The notes under the pieces: generated by a model
The model's input: only the letters and a program-made list of their open reading frames with translations
Told to the model about the DNA's origin: nothing
Database searches by the model: none
Made by a program: the position numbers and the translations under genes
Part shown: positions 45,534 through 54,549 of the stretch, piece after piece
How the letters are laid out: each line of letters begins with the position of its first letter
How positions within the stretch are numbered: the stretch's first letter is position 1
Assembly: GCF_000153765.1 (NCBI RefSeq)
Contig: NZ_DS022295.1
Span: 876,887 to 940,886 of the forward strand
DNA: 64,000 nucleotides
Direction: 5' to 3'
From: Mariprofundus ferrooxydans PV-1
GTDB lineage: Bacteria; Pseudomonadota; Zetaproteobacteria; Mariprofundales; Mariprofundaceae

Positions 45534-45971
45534 ATGGACAAATTTCTGCGAGCGGCAATCGATGAGGCACGACAGGGCATGGCCGAGGGCGGCATCCCGA
45601 TCGGTTCGGTACTGGTTATCGACGGCGAAATCGTCGGGCGCGGCCATAACAGGCGCGTGCAACAGGGCAGCGCCGTGCTGCACGCCGAGATGGATTGTCT
45701 GGAACAGGCGGGACGCTTAACCGCCGCCGATTACCGCCGCGCCACACTTTATTCCACGCTTTCCCCGTGTGATATGTGCAGCGGTGCTGTACTGCTCTAC
45801 GGCATCCCCCGTGTTGTCGTCGGCGAAAACAGCACCTTCCAGGGGCCGGAAGGTTACGTGCGCTCGCGCGGTGTGGAGGTGGTTGTCGTCGATGACGCCG
45901 AATGCCGCGAGCTGATGGCACAATTCATCGCCGCCAACCACGCACTATGGAACGAGGATATCGGTGAATAG
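45534..45971 (+). CDS. Fungal-type cytosine deaminase (FCY1-like)
   Basis: This is a zinc-dependent deaminase of the CDA fold and closely resembles yeast cytosine deaminase: GGIPIGSVL, GRGHNRRVQQGSAVLHAE (zinc histidine and catalytic glutamate), TLSPCDMCSGAVLLYGIPR (two zinc cysteines), VVGENSTFQGPEG and the matching end NEDIGE. It should convert cytosine to uracil for pyrimidine salvage; isocytosine or related bases are alternatives. The 145-residue reading from 45534 is preferred because GGAGAG lies just upstream; an ATG at 45522 would include that site. It interrupts a cyclic-di-GMP cluster and has no salvage gene beside it. Confidence 0.92.
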   Translation: MDKFLRAAIDEARQGMAEGGIPIGSVLVIDGEIVGRGHNRRVQQGSAVLHAEMDCLEQAGRLTAADYRRATLYSTLSPCDMCSGAVLLYGIPRVVVGENSTFQGPEGYVRSRGVEVVVVDDAECRELMAQFIAANHALWNEDIGE

Positions 45972-46006
45972 CCCATTGATCTATAAGTGGAGCGCATCTG
46001 AAGAGC

Positions 46007-46017
46007 AAGGTGACCTT
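46007..46017 (+). promoter_or_regulatory. Palindrome AAGGTGACCTT before GGDEF gene
   Basis: An 11-base palindrome 35 bases before the GGDEF start, inside the 80-base gap after cytosine deaminase. See the related site at 45484-45501. Confidence 0.25.
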
Positions 46018-46051
46018 TGCCTTAAAAGTTCCGTTCAACAGGAGGAATTCC

Positions 46052-47404
46052 ATGGTTCGTCTGACGCGTAAAGTATTTACCGATCTAGCCATCTGGATGA
46101 CAGGCCTCGGCCTTGTTATGGGGCTGGTTTTTCCATTTTTTGTAGTGATGATGGGTCTGCCGGCAGATGCTGTGCTGACCCCCTCGTTTTTTGCGGCGAC
46201 GATGGCCGCAGGCTTCATTGTTGGCGGGGCCAACATCTGGCTGGCCCGCACCATCGTCGGCAGCAGACTGCACATGCTGGCTGACCGGATGAGATTCGTT
46301 GAAACCAATCTGAGAGAGATGTCCCAGACCGGGGATATGAATAAATGCACGCCTGAAGCCTGTTTCATTACGGTAGATTCAGAGGACGAGATAGGCGAAA
46401 GCGGAAAGGCCTTCAATTACCTTGTCGAGGCCCTGGCTGCCTCGCATAAGAGTGATGCCGATGTCCGCGCCTTCAGCGCGATGCTGGCAAGTCAACTGGA
46501 TCTGGACCTGCTGGTGGAGGAAGCCCTTCAGCAGCTGCTGCAGCATACCGATGCGAATGCCGGCGCTATATTGATCGCAACAGAAGGTCAGATGAAAACA
46601 GTCGCATCCCAGGGGATTCGCTCTGCTGACGCCCTGACAGACAGCGACCACATCCGGCGAGCCCTGCAAAGCCAGAAACGTATGAGTGTGATGCTGCCCG
46701 AGGACGTAGCTGTTGAAGGCGTGCTGACGGATTTTCGTCCGCGCGAGGTGATTGTAGATCCGGTGCTCTACAAGGGCGTTCCGCTCGGCGTCATCATTCT
46801 GGCCAGTGCTGTCGGATTTACTGACAAAGTCAGGTCAAGCCTGGACCTGTTCGGCCAGGGCATGGCGCTTGCGATGAATAACGCCCTTACGCACGACAGA
46901 CTGCAAAAGCTCGCAGCCCTTGACCCTTTGACCGCTATCTACAACCGTCGTTTTGGACTGGCGAGACTCAATGAGGAGTTCAGCCGTGCGGTCAGAACGA
47001 CCGGGCACCTCGGTGTGATGATGTTCGATATCGATCATTTCAAGAAGGTAAACGATACCTATGGCCACCTGGTGGGAGACCGGGTTCTCATTCAAGTCAC
47101 GAAAACAGCGCGTGCGGCCCTTCGCGAGGGCGACATCCTGATGCGCTACGGCGGCGAGGAGTTTCTGGTTATCCTCCCCGTCGCTTCAAAGGAGAACTCC
47201 CGCGATATCGGAGAGCGGATGCGTCATATGGTGGAGGAAACGTCGGTAACAGACGGTGATCAGGTCATCCACGTCACCATCAGTATAGGGGTCACCTCTT
47301 ACCCTGAGCTCGAAGTGGCAGGTGAACAGGATCTGGTCAAGTGCGCCGATGAAGCCCTCTATTTGGCCAAAGAATCAGGACGCAACAAGGTTATTGTAAA
47401 ATAA
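46052..47404 (+). CDS. Membrane-bound GAF-GGDEF diguanylate cyclase
   Basis: The 450-residue protein has two N-terminal membrane helices (about 9-34 and 42-66), a linker resembling HAMP, a GAF-like domain (about 130-275) and a GGDEF domain with active site GGEEF (367-371) and an upstream REGD inhibitory site, so it should make cyclic-di-GMP and be inhibited by it. The start at 46052 follows AGGAGG; the frame is open 14 codons further, which I reject. It directly precedes the GGDEF-EAL gene on the same strand. Confidence 0.94.
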   Translation: MVRLTRKVFTDLAIWMTGLGLVMGLVFPFFVVMMGLPADAVLTPSFFAATMAAGFIVGGANIWLARTIVGSRLHMLADRMRFVETNLREMSQTGDMNKCTPEACFITVDSEDEIGESGKAFNYLVEALAASHKSDADVRAFSAMLASQLDLDLLVEEALQQLLQHTDANAGAILIATEGQMKTVASQGIRSADALTDSDHIRRALQSQKRMSVMLPEDVAVEGVLTDFRPREVIVDPVLYKGVPLGVIILASAVGFTDKVRSSLDLFGQGMALAMNNALTHDRLQKLAALDPLTAIYNRRFGLARLNEEFSRAVRTTGHLGVMMFDIDHFKKVNDTYGHLVGDRVLIQVTKTARAALREGDILMRYGGEEFLVILPVASKENSRDIGERMRHMVEETSVTDGDQVIHVTISIGVTSYPELEVAGEQDLVKCADEALYLAKESGRNKVIVK

Positions 47405-47601
47405 TCACCGTTAACAGAAACACAAAATTCTCTACAGACTATATCTTTTTGGTCAAATCAGTACCTGACAGGTAGTCATGCGCACGAGGCCCGGTTAGAA
47501 TATAAACAGGGTATTTGGACTGCTCGCGTTGAAGAATGCCGGGGTTGCCGCTATCATATTAATATCGGTATACTTTTTCAGGTTCAGAAGAGGCACTGTT
47601 A

Positions 47602-49158
47602 ATGAATCGAGGTGGCAAAATAACAGCACGCAGACCTGTCAACCTCTGGCTGATTGCAATAAAGGTAATAGCAATCTCTGTGATTGCAGAGATTGCTATC
47701 ATGCTGTTCTTTCTCTACATCCCTCATCCGAATCTCGGTAATATTGGTATGGCGATCACAGATGGCCTGCTGCTTGGACTGCTAATTCTGCCGACGTTCT
47801 ATTACCTTTTGATTCAACCTGTGCGCAGGCAGACTATCATTGAACAGGAAGATCGCCTGTTGCTGCATGACAATCTCACAGGGCTGCCCTGCGGCCCCCT
47901 CTTTCACGAGGTAATCAATCATGAGATACACGAAGCGATCCGCGATTTAAGTCGTATCAGCCTCATTGTGATCGACCCTCAGGGCATTTCCGATATTAAT
48001 CAGGAGATGGGCTTTCAGGTTGGTGACGATGTACTGGTTCATATCGCCAAGGCAATACAGGGTGTATGCAGGGATTCTGATATGATCGCCTCTCTGAATG
48101 AAAGTTCAGTGGCCCGCCTGAACGGAGATCGCTTTGCCATACTGGCTGCCCATACCGACATGGCAGGCAGCAAGGTTGTAGAAAAGAAGATTCGTCAGGC
48201 AGCAGATACTCCTTTTGAGGTTGGTGGCGTTACGATCAATATTATCAGCACCACCGGTATTGCGATTTATCCTGATCATGCAGATAACGCTGAGGAACTT
48301 CTCCGATGTGCGAATGCGGCACTCGAAACAGCCAAGCAGGAGCAACTATCATCGGTCACTTACAAAGAGGCGAGAAGCTCTGCCGCATCACGGCGCATTG
48401 AGATCTCTTCGCGCATCAGGCAAGCCATTGCCTCAAACCGGTTCACACTATTTTATCAGCCCAAGGTCAGTCTGGAGACAAACAGGGTCTGTGCTGTTGA
48501 GGCACTGATTCGCTGGTTGGGTGAAGATGGCTTATCGCCTGCCGAGTTTATTCCCATTGCCGAATCACAGGGATTAATCGGCAAAATCACGACATGGGTG
48601 ATCAAAGAGGCTGTGGAACAGTGCAAACTATGGGAATCTGATGGCATTAAAATCAATATTGCCGTCAATATCTCGGCCAGAGACCTCCATGATTCCCAGC
48701 TGATCGAGTTATTTGTGGACACATGTCGTGAGCACAAACTGGATCCATCATCTATTACGATCGAGGTAACGGAAAGTTCGGTAATGGCACATCCTGAACT
48801 GGCCATCGAACGGCTACAGGTATTACGTGATGCCGGATTCCGGATCTCACTCGATGATTTTGGTACCGGTTATTCATCGCTCTCATACCTGAAAAACATT
48901 CCGGCCCATGAATTAAAACTGGATCAGAGTTTTGTGGCCAATATATGCAGTGACAGCAGAGACGAACGCCTGGCTCGTGGTGTGATTGACCTGGCCCATG
49001 ACCTGAAGCTATCCATCGTTGCCGAAGGCGTGGAGACAGAGGATGTGATGCTCATGTTAAAAGAGATGAACTGCGAAATAGTGCAGGGTTACTTCTACAG
49101 CCGACCACTGGATGCAGCCTCATTCAAGACGTGGTACAAACAGAGGCATAACGATTAG
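47602..49158 (+). CDS. Membrane GGDEF(degenerate)-EAL cyclic-di-GMP phosphodiesterase
   Basis: The 518-residue protein has two membrane helices (about 15-37 and 50-70), a GGDEF domain in which the active site is NGDRF instead of GGDEF, so it is probably inactive as a cyclase, and an intact EAL domain: EALIRWL (about 299), NISARDLHD, EVTESSVM, DDFGTGYSSLSYL, LKLDQSF and VAEGVETED. It should hydrolyse cyclic-di-GMP. It begins 197 bases after the GGDEF gene; the gap includes the short palindrome TACCTG-A-CAGGTA (47462-47474). Confidence 0.94.
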   Translation: MNRGGKITARRPVNLWLIAIKVIAISVIAEIAIMLFFLYIPHPNLGNIGMAITDGLLLGLLILPTFYYLLIQPVRRQTIIEQEDRLLLHDNLTGLPCGPLFHEVINHEIHEAIRDLSRISLIVIDPQGISDINQEMGFQVGDDVLVHIAKAIQGVCRDSDMIASLNESSVARLNGDRFAILAAHTDMAGSKVVEKKIRQAADTPFEVGGVTINIISTTGIAIYPDHADNAEELLRCANAALETAKQEQLSSVTYKEARSSAASRRIEISSRIRQAIASNRFTLFYQPKVSLETNRVCAVEALIRWLGEDGLSPAEFIPIAESQGLIGKITTWVIKEAVEQCKLWESDGIKINIAVNISARDLHDSQLIELFVDTCREHKLDPSSITIEVTESSVMAHPELAIERLQVLRDAGFRISLDDFGTGYSSLSYLKNIPAHELKLDQSFVANICSDSRDERLARGVIDLAHDLKLSIVAEGVETEDVMLMLKEMNCEIVQGYFYSRPLDAASFKTWYKQRHND

Positions 49159-49224
49159 GGAGAGAGCTCGTTTTGCGCACCTTCTCCCCTGCCCGCCCGT
49201 TTGACCGGAATGATTATAGGCCCC

Positions 49225-50019
49225 CTAGCAGGCAGTCAGCCCACGCGTGCGGAACTGGGTGATGACACGTTTAACCAGCTCAACCGATGGGGCTCGAACA
49301 TCTTTCAAATGGTAGGGAAACCCCAGCTCTTCCCATTTATGCTCACCCATCTTGTGGAATGGCAGCACCTCCACCCGCTCAACGCCATCGAGCGTCAACA
49401 CGAAGTCGGCCAGAGCCTCGACGTCATCGAAGTCATCGGTGTAACCCGGCACCAGTACATAACGAATCCACATCTTCTTGCCCATATCGGAGAGGCGCCG
49501 GGCAAAATCAAGCGTCGGCTGCAGCGGTTGTGAGGTCAGCGCCAGATATTTATCCGGATCAATATGCTTGATATCAAGCAGTACCAGATCGATATCGTCG
49601 AACCATTCATCCTCCAGATGAGCGGCCAGAAAACCCTGCGTATCGAGCGCTGTGTGCAGATGATAATCATGTTTGGCCAGATAAAAGACCTCACGGACAA
49701 AATCCGCCTGCATCAACGGCTCACCACCGCTGATCGTCAGGCCGCCGGCAAAGCGCAGAAAGGCTGCGAATTCGGCGATCTCTTCGAGCACGTGATCGAC
49801 GGTTCTCAACGTACCGTTATGCATCTTGATCGTATCCGGATTATGGCAATAGAGACAACGGAACTGGCAGCCTGAGACAAACAACACAAAACGCATGCCC
49901 GGCCCGTCCACAGCGCTACCCATTTCGCTGGAGTGCACAAAGCCGCAAAGTCTGCCCCGCTCATCGATACAGGCAGGTGCTATCACCCCCGGCGGTTTAC
50001 CCTCGCTATTCTCTGTCAT
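49225..50019 (-). CDS. pflA: Pyruvate formate-lyase activating enzyme
   Basis: PflA is a radical-SAM enzyme that installs the glycyl radical on PflB under anaerobic conditions. The 264-residue protein has the CxxxCxxC iron-sulfur motif CQFRCLYC (about 51-58) and GGLTISGGEPLMQ for SAM binding. It lies 57 bases downstream of pflB, the usual partner. Confidence 0.96.
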   Translation of the reverse strand: MTENSEGKPPGVIAPACIDERGRLCGFVHSSEMGSAVDGPGMRFVLFVSGCQFRCLYCHNPDTIKMHNGTLRTVDHVLEEIAEFAAFLRFAGGLTISGGEPLMQADFVREVFYLAKHDYHLHTALDTQGFLAAHLEDEWFDDIDLVLLDIKHIDPDKYLALTSQPLQPTLDFARRLSDMGKKMWIRYVLVPGYTDDFDDVEALADFVLTLDGVERVEVLPFHKMGEHKWEELGFPYHLKDVRAPSVELVKRVITQFRTRGLTAC

Positions 50020-50076
50020 TAATCAGCAGGTCCTGTGGATGGCCGCCCTGCCATAACGACAAGGCAGCACGCAGTA

Positions 50077-52326
50077 TCAAAAATGGAGGTGGAAGGTACG
50101 GTTGATCACGTCGAGCTGCTGCTCACGGGTCAGTTTGATGAAGTTCACCGCATAACCCGAAACGCGCAGCGTCAGCTGCGGATAGTTCTCCGGGTGCTCC
50201 ATCGCATCAAGCAGCGTATCCCGATTGAGTACATTCACATTCACGTGAAAGCCGCTGGCATTGCAGAAGACATCAACACAGTTGCTCAGATTATTCACCT
50301 GATCTGCCAATGTGTGCCCCAACGCGCTTTCGGTACAGGTTGCCGTCCATGAAATACCGTCGAGTGCCGCATGGTAAGGCAGCTTGGCGACCGATGCTCC
50401 GGAGGCGATAAAACCTTTTGTATCGCGTCCGTTCATCGCATTGGCTCCGGGCGCAAACGGCTCACCTGCACGACGGCCATCCGGCGTATTGCCGGTCTTC
50501 TTGCCGTAAACGACATTGGAGGTGATCGTTAGCACGGACTGGGTAGGAGTGCTGTCGCGATAGGTCTTGTGTTTACGAATCTTCTCCATAAATGTTTCGA
50601 CCAGCCATACTGCAATCTGATCCACGCGGTCATCGTTGTTACCATACGCCGGATATGCGCCTTCAATGGCAAAGTCGGTAGCGATGCCCTGCTCATTCCG
50701 CAGCACACGTACCTTGGCGTATTTGATCGCAGAGAGCGAGTCAGCAGCAACCGACAGGCCGGCTATACCACATGCCATCGTGCGCAGCACATCGCGATCG
50801 TGCAGCGCCATCTCAATACGCTCGTAATGATATTTATCGTGCATGAAATGGATGGCATTGAGTGCCTTGATATAGGTCGTGGCCAACCACTCCATCATCT
50901 GCTCAAGCTTCGTCACAACCTCGTCATAATCGAGGTATTCAGCGGTAATGGGCTCAAAACCGTCGACAATCTTCACGCCGGTTTTTTCGTCCACGCCACC
51001 ATTGATCGCATAGAGCATGGTTTTGGCCAGATTGCAGCGTGCACCGAAAAACTGCATCTGCTTGCCAATACGCATGGCCGAAACACAGCAGGCAATGGCA
51101 TAATCATCACCCCAGTGCTCGCGCATCAGATCATCCGACTCATACTGGATGGCGCTGGTTTCAATTGAGATACGTGAACAGAACTCCTTGAATCCTCTGG
51201 GCATCGCATTCGACCAGAGTACCGTCAGATTGGGCTCAGGCGCCGGGCCGAGATTGTACAGTGAGTGCAGGAAGCGGAAGCTGCTTCTGGTTACCAGCGT
51301 ACGCCCGTCTTCACCCATGCCGCCGATGGCTTCAGTCACCCAGGCAGGATCACCCGAGAAGAGCAGATCATATTCCGGCGTACGCAGAAAGCGCACGATA
51401 CGCAGCTTCATCACCAGATCATCAATCAATTCCTGTGCTGCAGACTCATCCAGCAGACCCGCATCAATATCGCGCTGGATATAGATATCCAAAAATGTGG
51501 AGATGCGACCGATCGACATGGCTGCGCCATTCTGCTCCTTGATTGCAGCCAGATAACCGAAGTAGGTCCATTGCACGGCCTCTTGCGCCGTCGCCGCAGG
51601 ACGGCTGATATCGAAGCCGTAGGCGGCTGCCATCTGCTTGAGCTCATCGAGTGCCCTGATCTGCTCGGAGAGCTCTTCGCGGGTACGCAGGATCTCTTCG
51701 CTGAATACCACGTTGTCCAGCTCGGTTTTTTCACGTTTCTTATCGGTAATCAGGAAGTCGACACCGTAGAGTGCCACGCGACGATAATCACCGACAATGC
51801 GGCCACGACCATAGGCATCGGGCAGGCCGGTGATAATACCGGAGCGACGGCAAGCCAGGATATCCGGACTGTATACGTCAAACACACCCTGATTGTGATC
51901 CTTGCGGTAGAGTTGGTAGGCCTGTTTAACGACCGGATCAAGCTCAAAACCGTAAGCTTGCAGACCGGCTTCAACCATACGCAGGCCGCCGTTCGGAACA
52001 ATCGCGCGCTTAAGCGGTGCATCGGTCTGTAAACCGACAATCAGTTCAAGCTGTCTGTTAATATAACCCGGTTCATGCGCGGTAATCGAAGAGCCGATAT
52101 CGCTGGATACATCCAGCACACCCTTGATACGCTCCTGCTCGATCAGTTTTGATATCTCCACCCACAGCTCTTTGGTGCGCGTAGTGGCGGCAGCGAGAAA
52201 ACCGTCACCGCCTGTGTAGGGAGAATAATTTTGCTGAATAAAATCCCGGACATCAATGCGATCTTGCCATTGAGTACCTTTAAAGTTCAACCATGGTTGC
52301 AGTTCTGTGTGTTCAGGAGAAGTCAT
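50077..52326 (-). CDS. pflB: Formate C-acetyltransferase (pyruvate formate-lyase)
   Basis: PflB cleaves pyruvate with CoA to acetyl-CoA and formate by a glycyl-radical mechanism that oxygen destroys. The 749-residue protein has the usual length, the adjacent catalytic cysteines in [13 protein letters not shown], and the C-terminal radical glycine in [11 protein letters not shown]. With pflA it gives this autotroph a route for pyruvate without oxygen. It has its own leader of 173 bases after deaD. Confidence 0.97.
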   Translation of the reverse strand: MTSPEHTELQPWLNFKGTQWQDRIDVRDFIQQNYSPYTGGDGFLAAATTRTKELWVEISKLIEQERIKGVLDVSSDIGSSITAHEPGYINRQLELIVGLQTDAPLKRAIVPNGGLRMVEAGLQAYGFELDPVVKQAYQLYRKDHNQGVFDVYSPDILACRRSGIITGLPDAYGRGRIVGDYRRVALYGVDFLITDKKREKTELDNVVFSEEILRTREELSEQIRALDELKQMAAAYGFDISRPAATAQEAVQWTYFGYLAAIKEQNGAAMSIGRISTFLDIYIQRDIDAGLLDESAAQELIDDLVMKLRIVRFLRTPEYDLLFSGDPAWVTEAIGGMGEDGRTLVTRSSFRFLHSLYNLGPAPEPNLTVLWSNAMPRGFKEFCSRISIETSAIQYESDDLMREHWGDDYAIACCVSAMRIGKQMQFFGARCNLAKTMLYAINGGVDEKTGVKIVDGFEPITAEYLDYDEVVTKLEQMMEWLATTYIKALNAIHFMHDKYHYERIEMALHDRDVLRTMACGIAGLSVAADSLSAIKYAKVRVLRNEQGIATDFAIEGAYPAYGNNDDRVDQIAVWLVETFMEKIRKHKTYRDSTPTQSVLTITSNVVYGKKTGNTPDGRRAGEPFAPGANAMNGRDTKGFIASGASVAKLPYHAALDGISWTATCTESALGHTLADQVNNLSNCVDVFCNASGFHVNVNVLNRDTLLDAMEHPENYPQLTLRVSGYAVNFIKLTREQQLDVINRTFHLHF

Positions 52327-52410
52327 GACATATCCTCATTGACTGTCAGATACAACCAACTCCATAAGTGTTGCCGGTGCAGCATTACAAAGCAGCTGTA
52401 ATCCAGTAAA

Positions 52411-52433
52411 GGGAGCCCGGCGGGCGAGCTCCC
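52411..52433 (-). terminator. Possible terminator of deaD
   Basis: A hairpin GGGAGC / GCTCCC with a GC-rich loop lies 67 bases after the deaD stop and before pflB. On the minus strand it is followed by TTTACTGG, a weak T tract. Confidence 0.4.
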
Positions 52434-52499
52434 TGTATTGCTTGTGACATTATTATTATTCTTTCGCTCACACTATACTACTTTATCTGAGAGAACCTA

Positions 52500-54386
52500 T
52501 TACTTTTTTTTGCGCACCGGCTTTCTGGAACCGCCGTCCGTACGCTTATGAGGTCCTGCATGTCCGCCGGCACGTTTGCCACCCGCCGGACCACGTTTAG
52601 CGCCTCTGTCGGCATCGCCGGGACGGAACTGCTTGCGTTTGACCGGTCGTTTAAAACCTGCACCGCCTGTCTCTTCCAGGGAAGCATTAAGCTGCTGACC
52701 ACAGACATAAAGTTGCTTGAGCTGCTGAAAAATAGCGCTGGGCATCCCTTCAGGCAGATCAACGGTACTATAGGTATCCGCAATATGAATCTGGCCGATA
52801 AATTCCGATTCCAGACCGACTTCATTGGCAATCGCACCAACGATATTGCGCGCCTCGGCACCATGGTTACTGCCTACTTCCAGACGGTAACGATCCTTGC
52901 CGCGCTCCGGCGCTCCGATTTCACGACGCGGTTTCTCGCGACGCGGTTTATCATCAGCGGCGGTGAAATCCTCAACGCGTTCACTGCGCAGGTTGCGCAT
53001 GCTGCGGCGCTTGTCTTCCGGCTCTTCAAAACGGGCCGGACGCGCCTCGCGCTGAGGCCGGGTACCCGGTACATCCTTGATCAGCAACGGCTTGTCGCCC
53101 TGTGCCAGAAAGGCCAGCGCTGCAGCTATCTCCTGAGCCGGCACATTATGCTCCTGCTCATACTGCTCGACGATACCGGCAAACAGCTCCAGACCATCGG
53201 CTGCCAGCGTATCACTGATGCGCTGCTTGAAGTCGGCAATACGCAGGTTGTTGATATCCTCGGTGGTCGGCATCTCCAGCTGCTCAACGCGCTGGTTGGT
53301 GGCCTTCTCAATCGAGTAGAGCATGCGCTTTTCGCGCGGCGCCACAAACAGGATCGCATCGCCCTTGCGGCCTGCACGGCCGGTACGACCGATACGATGG
53401 ACATAGGATTCGGTATCATGCGGGATATCGTAGTTGATCACATGTGAAATGCGCTCCACATCCAGCCCGCGTGCCGCCACATCGGTGGCCACGACAATAT
53501 CAATCTTGCCGCTCTTCAGTCGGTTGACGATCTGTTCTCGCTGCGACTGTTTAACATCGCCATTCAGCGCTGATGCGGCATAACCGCGCGCTTCCAGGCG
53601 CTCTGCCACTTCATCGGTTGCCGTTTTGGTGCGCACAAAGATGATCATGCCGTCAAACGGTTCAAATTCGAGAATGCGAGTCAGTGCATCAATCTTATTA
53701 CGGCCGCTAACCATCCAGAAACGCTGACGAATGGTAGGCGCTGTCGTGGTTTTATCCTTGATTGTCACATGCTGCGGATTTTTCAGATGCGATTGCGCGA
53801 TCTTGCGGATTACCGCAGGCATGGTTGCCGAGAACAGGGCAATCTGACGCTGCTCAGGCAGCTGCTCGAGCACCCATTTCACATCATCAATAAAACCCAT
53901 GCGCAACATTTCGTCGGCTTCGTCCAGAACCAGGGTCTTCAACCCGGACAGGTTCAATGTCTTGCGGCGGATATGATCCATCACACGCCCGGGTGTGCCG
54001 ACCACGACATGCGCGCCTCTTTTAAGCTGGCGCAACTGGATGTCGTAGGACTGACCGCCGTAAATCGGCAGCACATGGAATCCCTTGATATGGTGGGCAT
54101 ATTGCTGGAATGCCTCGGCCACCTGAATCGCCAGCTCACGCGTCGGCGCCAGCACCAGCACCTGCGGATCACGCTGATCGATATCGATCATGGACAGCAA
54201 CGGCAGCGCGAAGGCTGCGGTCTTGCCCGTTCCCGTCTGCGCCTGGCCGAGTACGTCGCGACCCTCCAGCAGCAGCGGAATGGTTGCCGCCTGAATCGGC
54301 GTAGCGTTTTCATAGCCCTGGTCTTTAATTGATTTGAGAACCGGCTCGGATAAGCCCAGCTCATTAAACAGTACATCTGTCGTCAT
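52500..54386 (-). CDS. deaD: DEAD-box RNA helicase (DeaD/CsdA type)
   Basis: The 628-residue protein has the full helicase core: Q motif (YENATPIQAATIPL), AQTGTGKT, PTRELA, VLDEADEML, SAT, RGLDVERI and HRIGRTGRAGR, then a DbpA-type RNA-binding domain (YRLEVGSNHGAEARNIVGAI onward, about 490-560) and a basic tail (KRTDGGSRKPVRKKK). It unwinds structured RNA in ribosome assembly and cold adaptation. The start at 54386 (MTTDVLF) matches the family; the frame is open 22 codons upstream. Confidence 0.95.
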   Translation of the reverse strand: MTTDVLFNELGLSEPVLKSIKDQGYENATPIQAATIPLLLEGRDVLGQAQTGTGKTAAFALPLLSMIDIDQRDPQVLVLAPTRELAIQVAEAFQQYAHHIKGFHVLPIYGGQSYDIQLRQLKRGAHVVVGTPGRVMDHIRRKTLNLSGLKTLVLDEADEMLRMGFIDDVKWVLEQLPEQRQIALFSATMPAVIRKIAQSHLKNPQHVTIKDKTTTAPTIRQRFWMVSGRNKIDALTRILEFEPFDGMIIFVRTKTATDEVAERLEARGYAASALNGDVKQSQREQIVNRLKSGKIDIVVATDVAARGLDVERISHVINYDIPHDTESYVHRIGRTGRAGRKGDAILFVAPREKRMLYSIEKATNQRVEQLEMPTTEDINNLRIADFKQRISDTLAADGLELFAGIVEQYEQEHNVPAQEIAAALAFLAQGDKPLLIKDVPGTRPQREARPARFEEPEDKRRSMRNLRSERVEDFTAADDKPRREKPRREIGAPERGKDRYRLEVGSNHGAEARNIVGAIANEVGLESEFIGQIHIADTYSTVDLPEGMPSAIFQQLKQLYVCGQQLNASLEETGGAGFKRPVKRKQFRPGDADRGAKRGPAGGKRAGGHAGPHKRTDGGSRKPVRKKK

Positions 54387-54549
54387 TACACACCTGTTCA
54401 ACAGGGTGTTTGATGAACCCTGTTTACCTAAAGATAAAGGGCCACACGCCATGTGCAGCCCCCTCTGGCGGCGCAGTATAACTCAAACCATGGCAAAAGG
54501 CACGAAACACAATCATGCCGGGCGGGAGTGTCACAACCATAACCGAAGC

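Noticed and set aside
49222-49242. CCCCCTAGCAGGCAGTCAGCC, reminiscent of the dispersed GCTAGC repeat
   Set aside because: It is the end of pflA plus its stop codon and lacks the GCTAGC core, so the likeness is chance.
49201-49533. Plus-strand open frames antisense to pflA
   Set aside because: They are opposite a clear pflA with all catalytic residues and show no protein-like features.
52327-52499. FNR-type site before pflB
   Set aside because: Only a poor match to TTGAT-N4-ATCAA exists (around TTGACTGTCAGA), so I do not report a site although oxygen control is expected.
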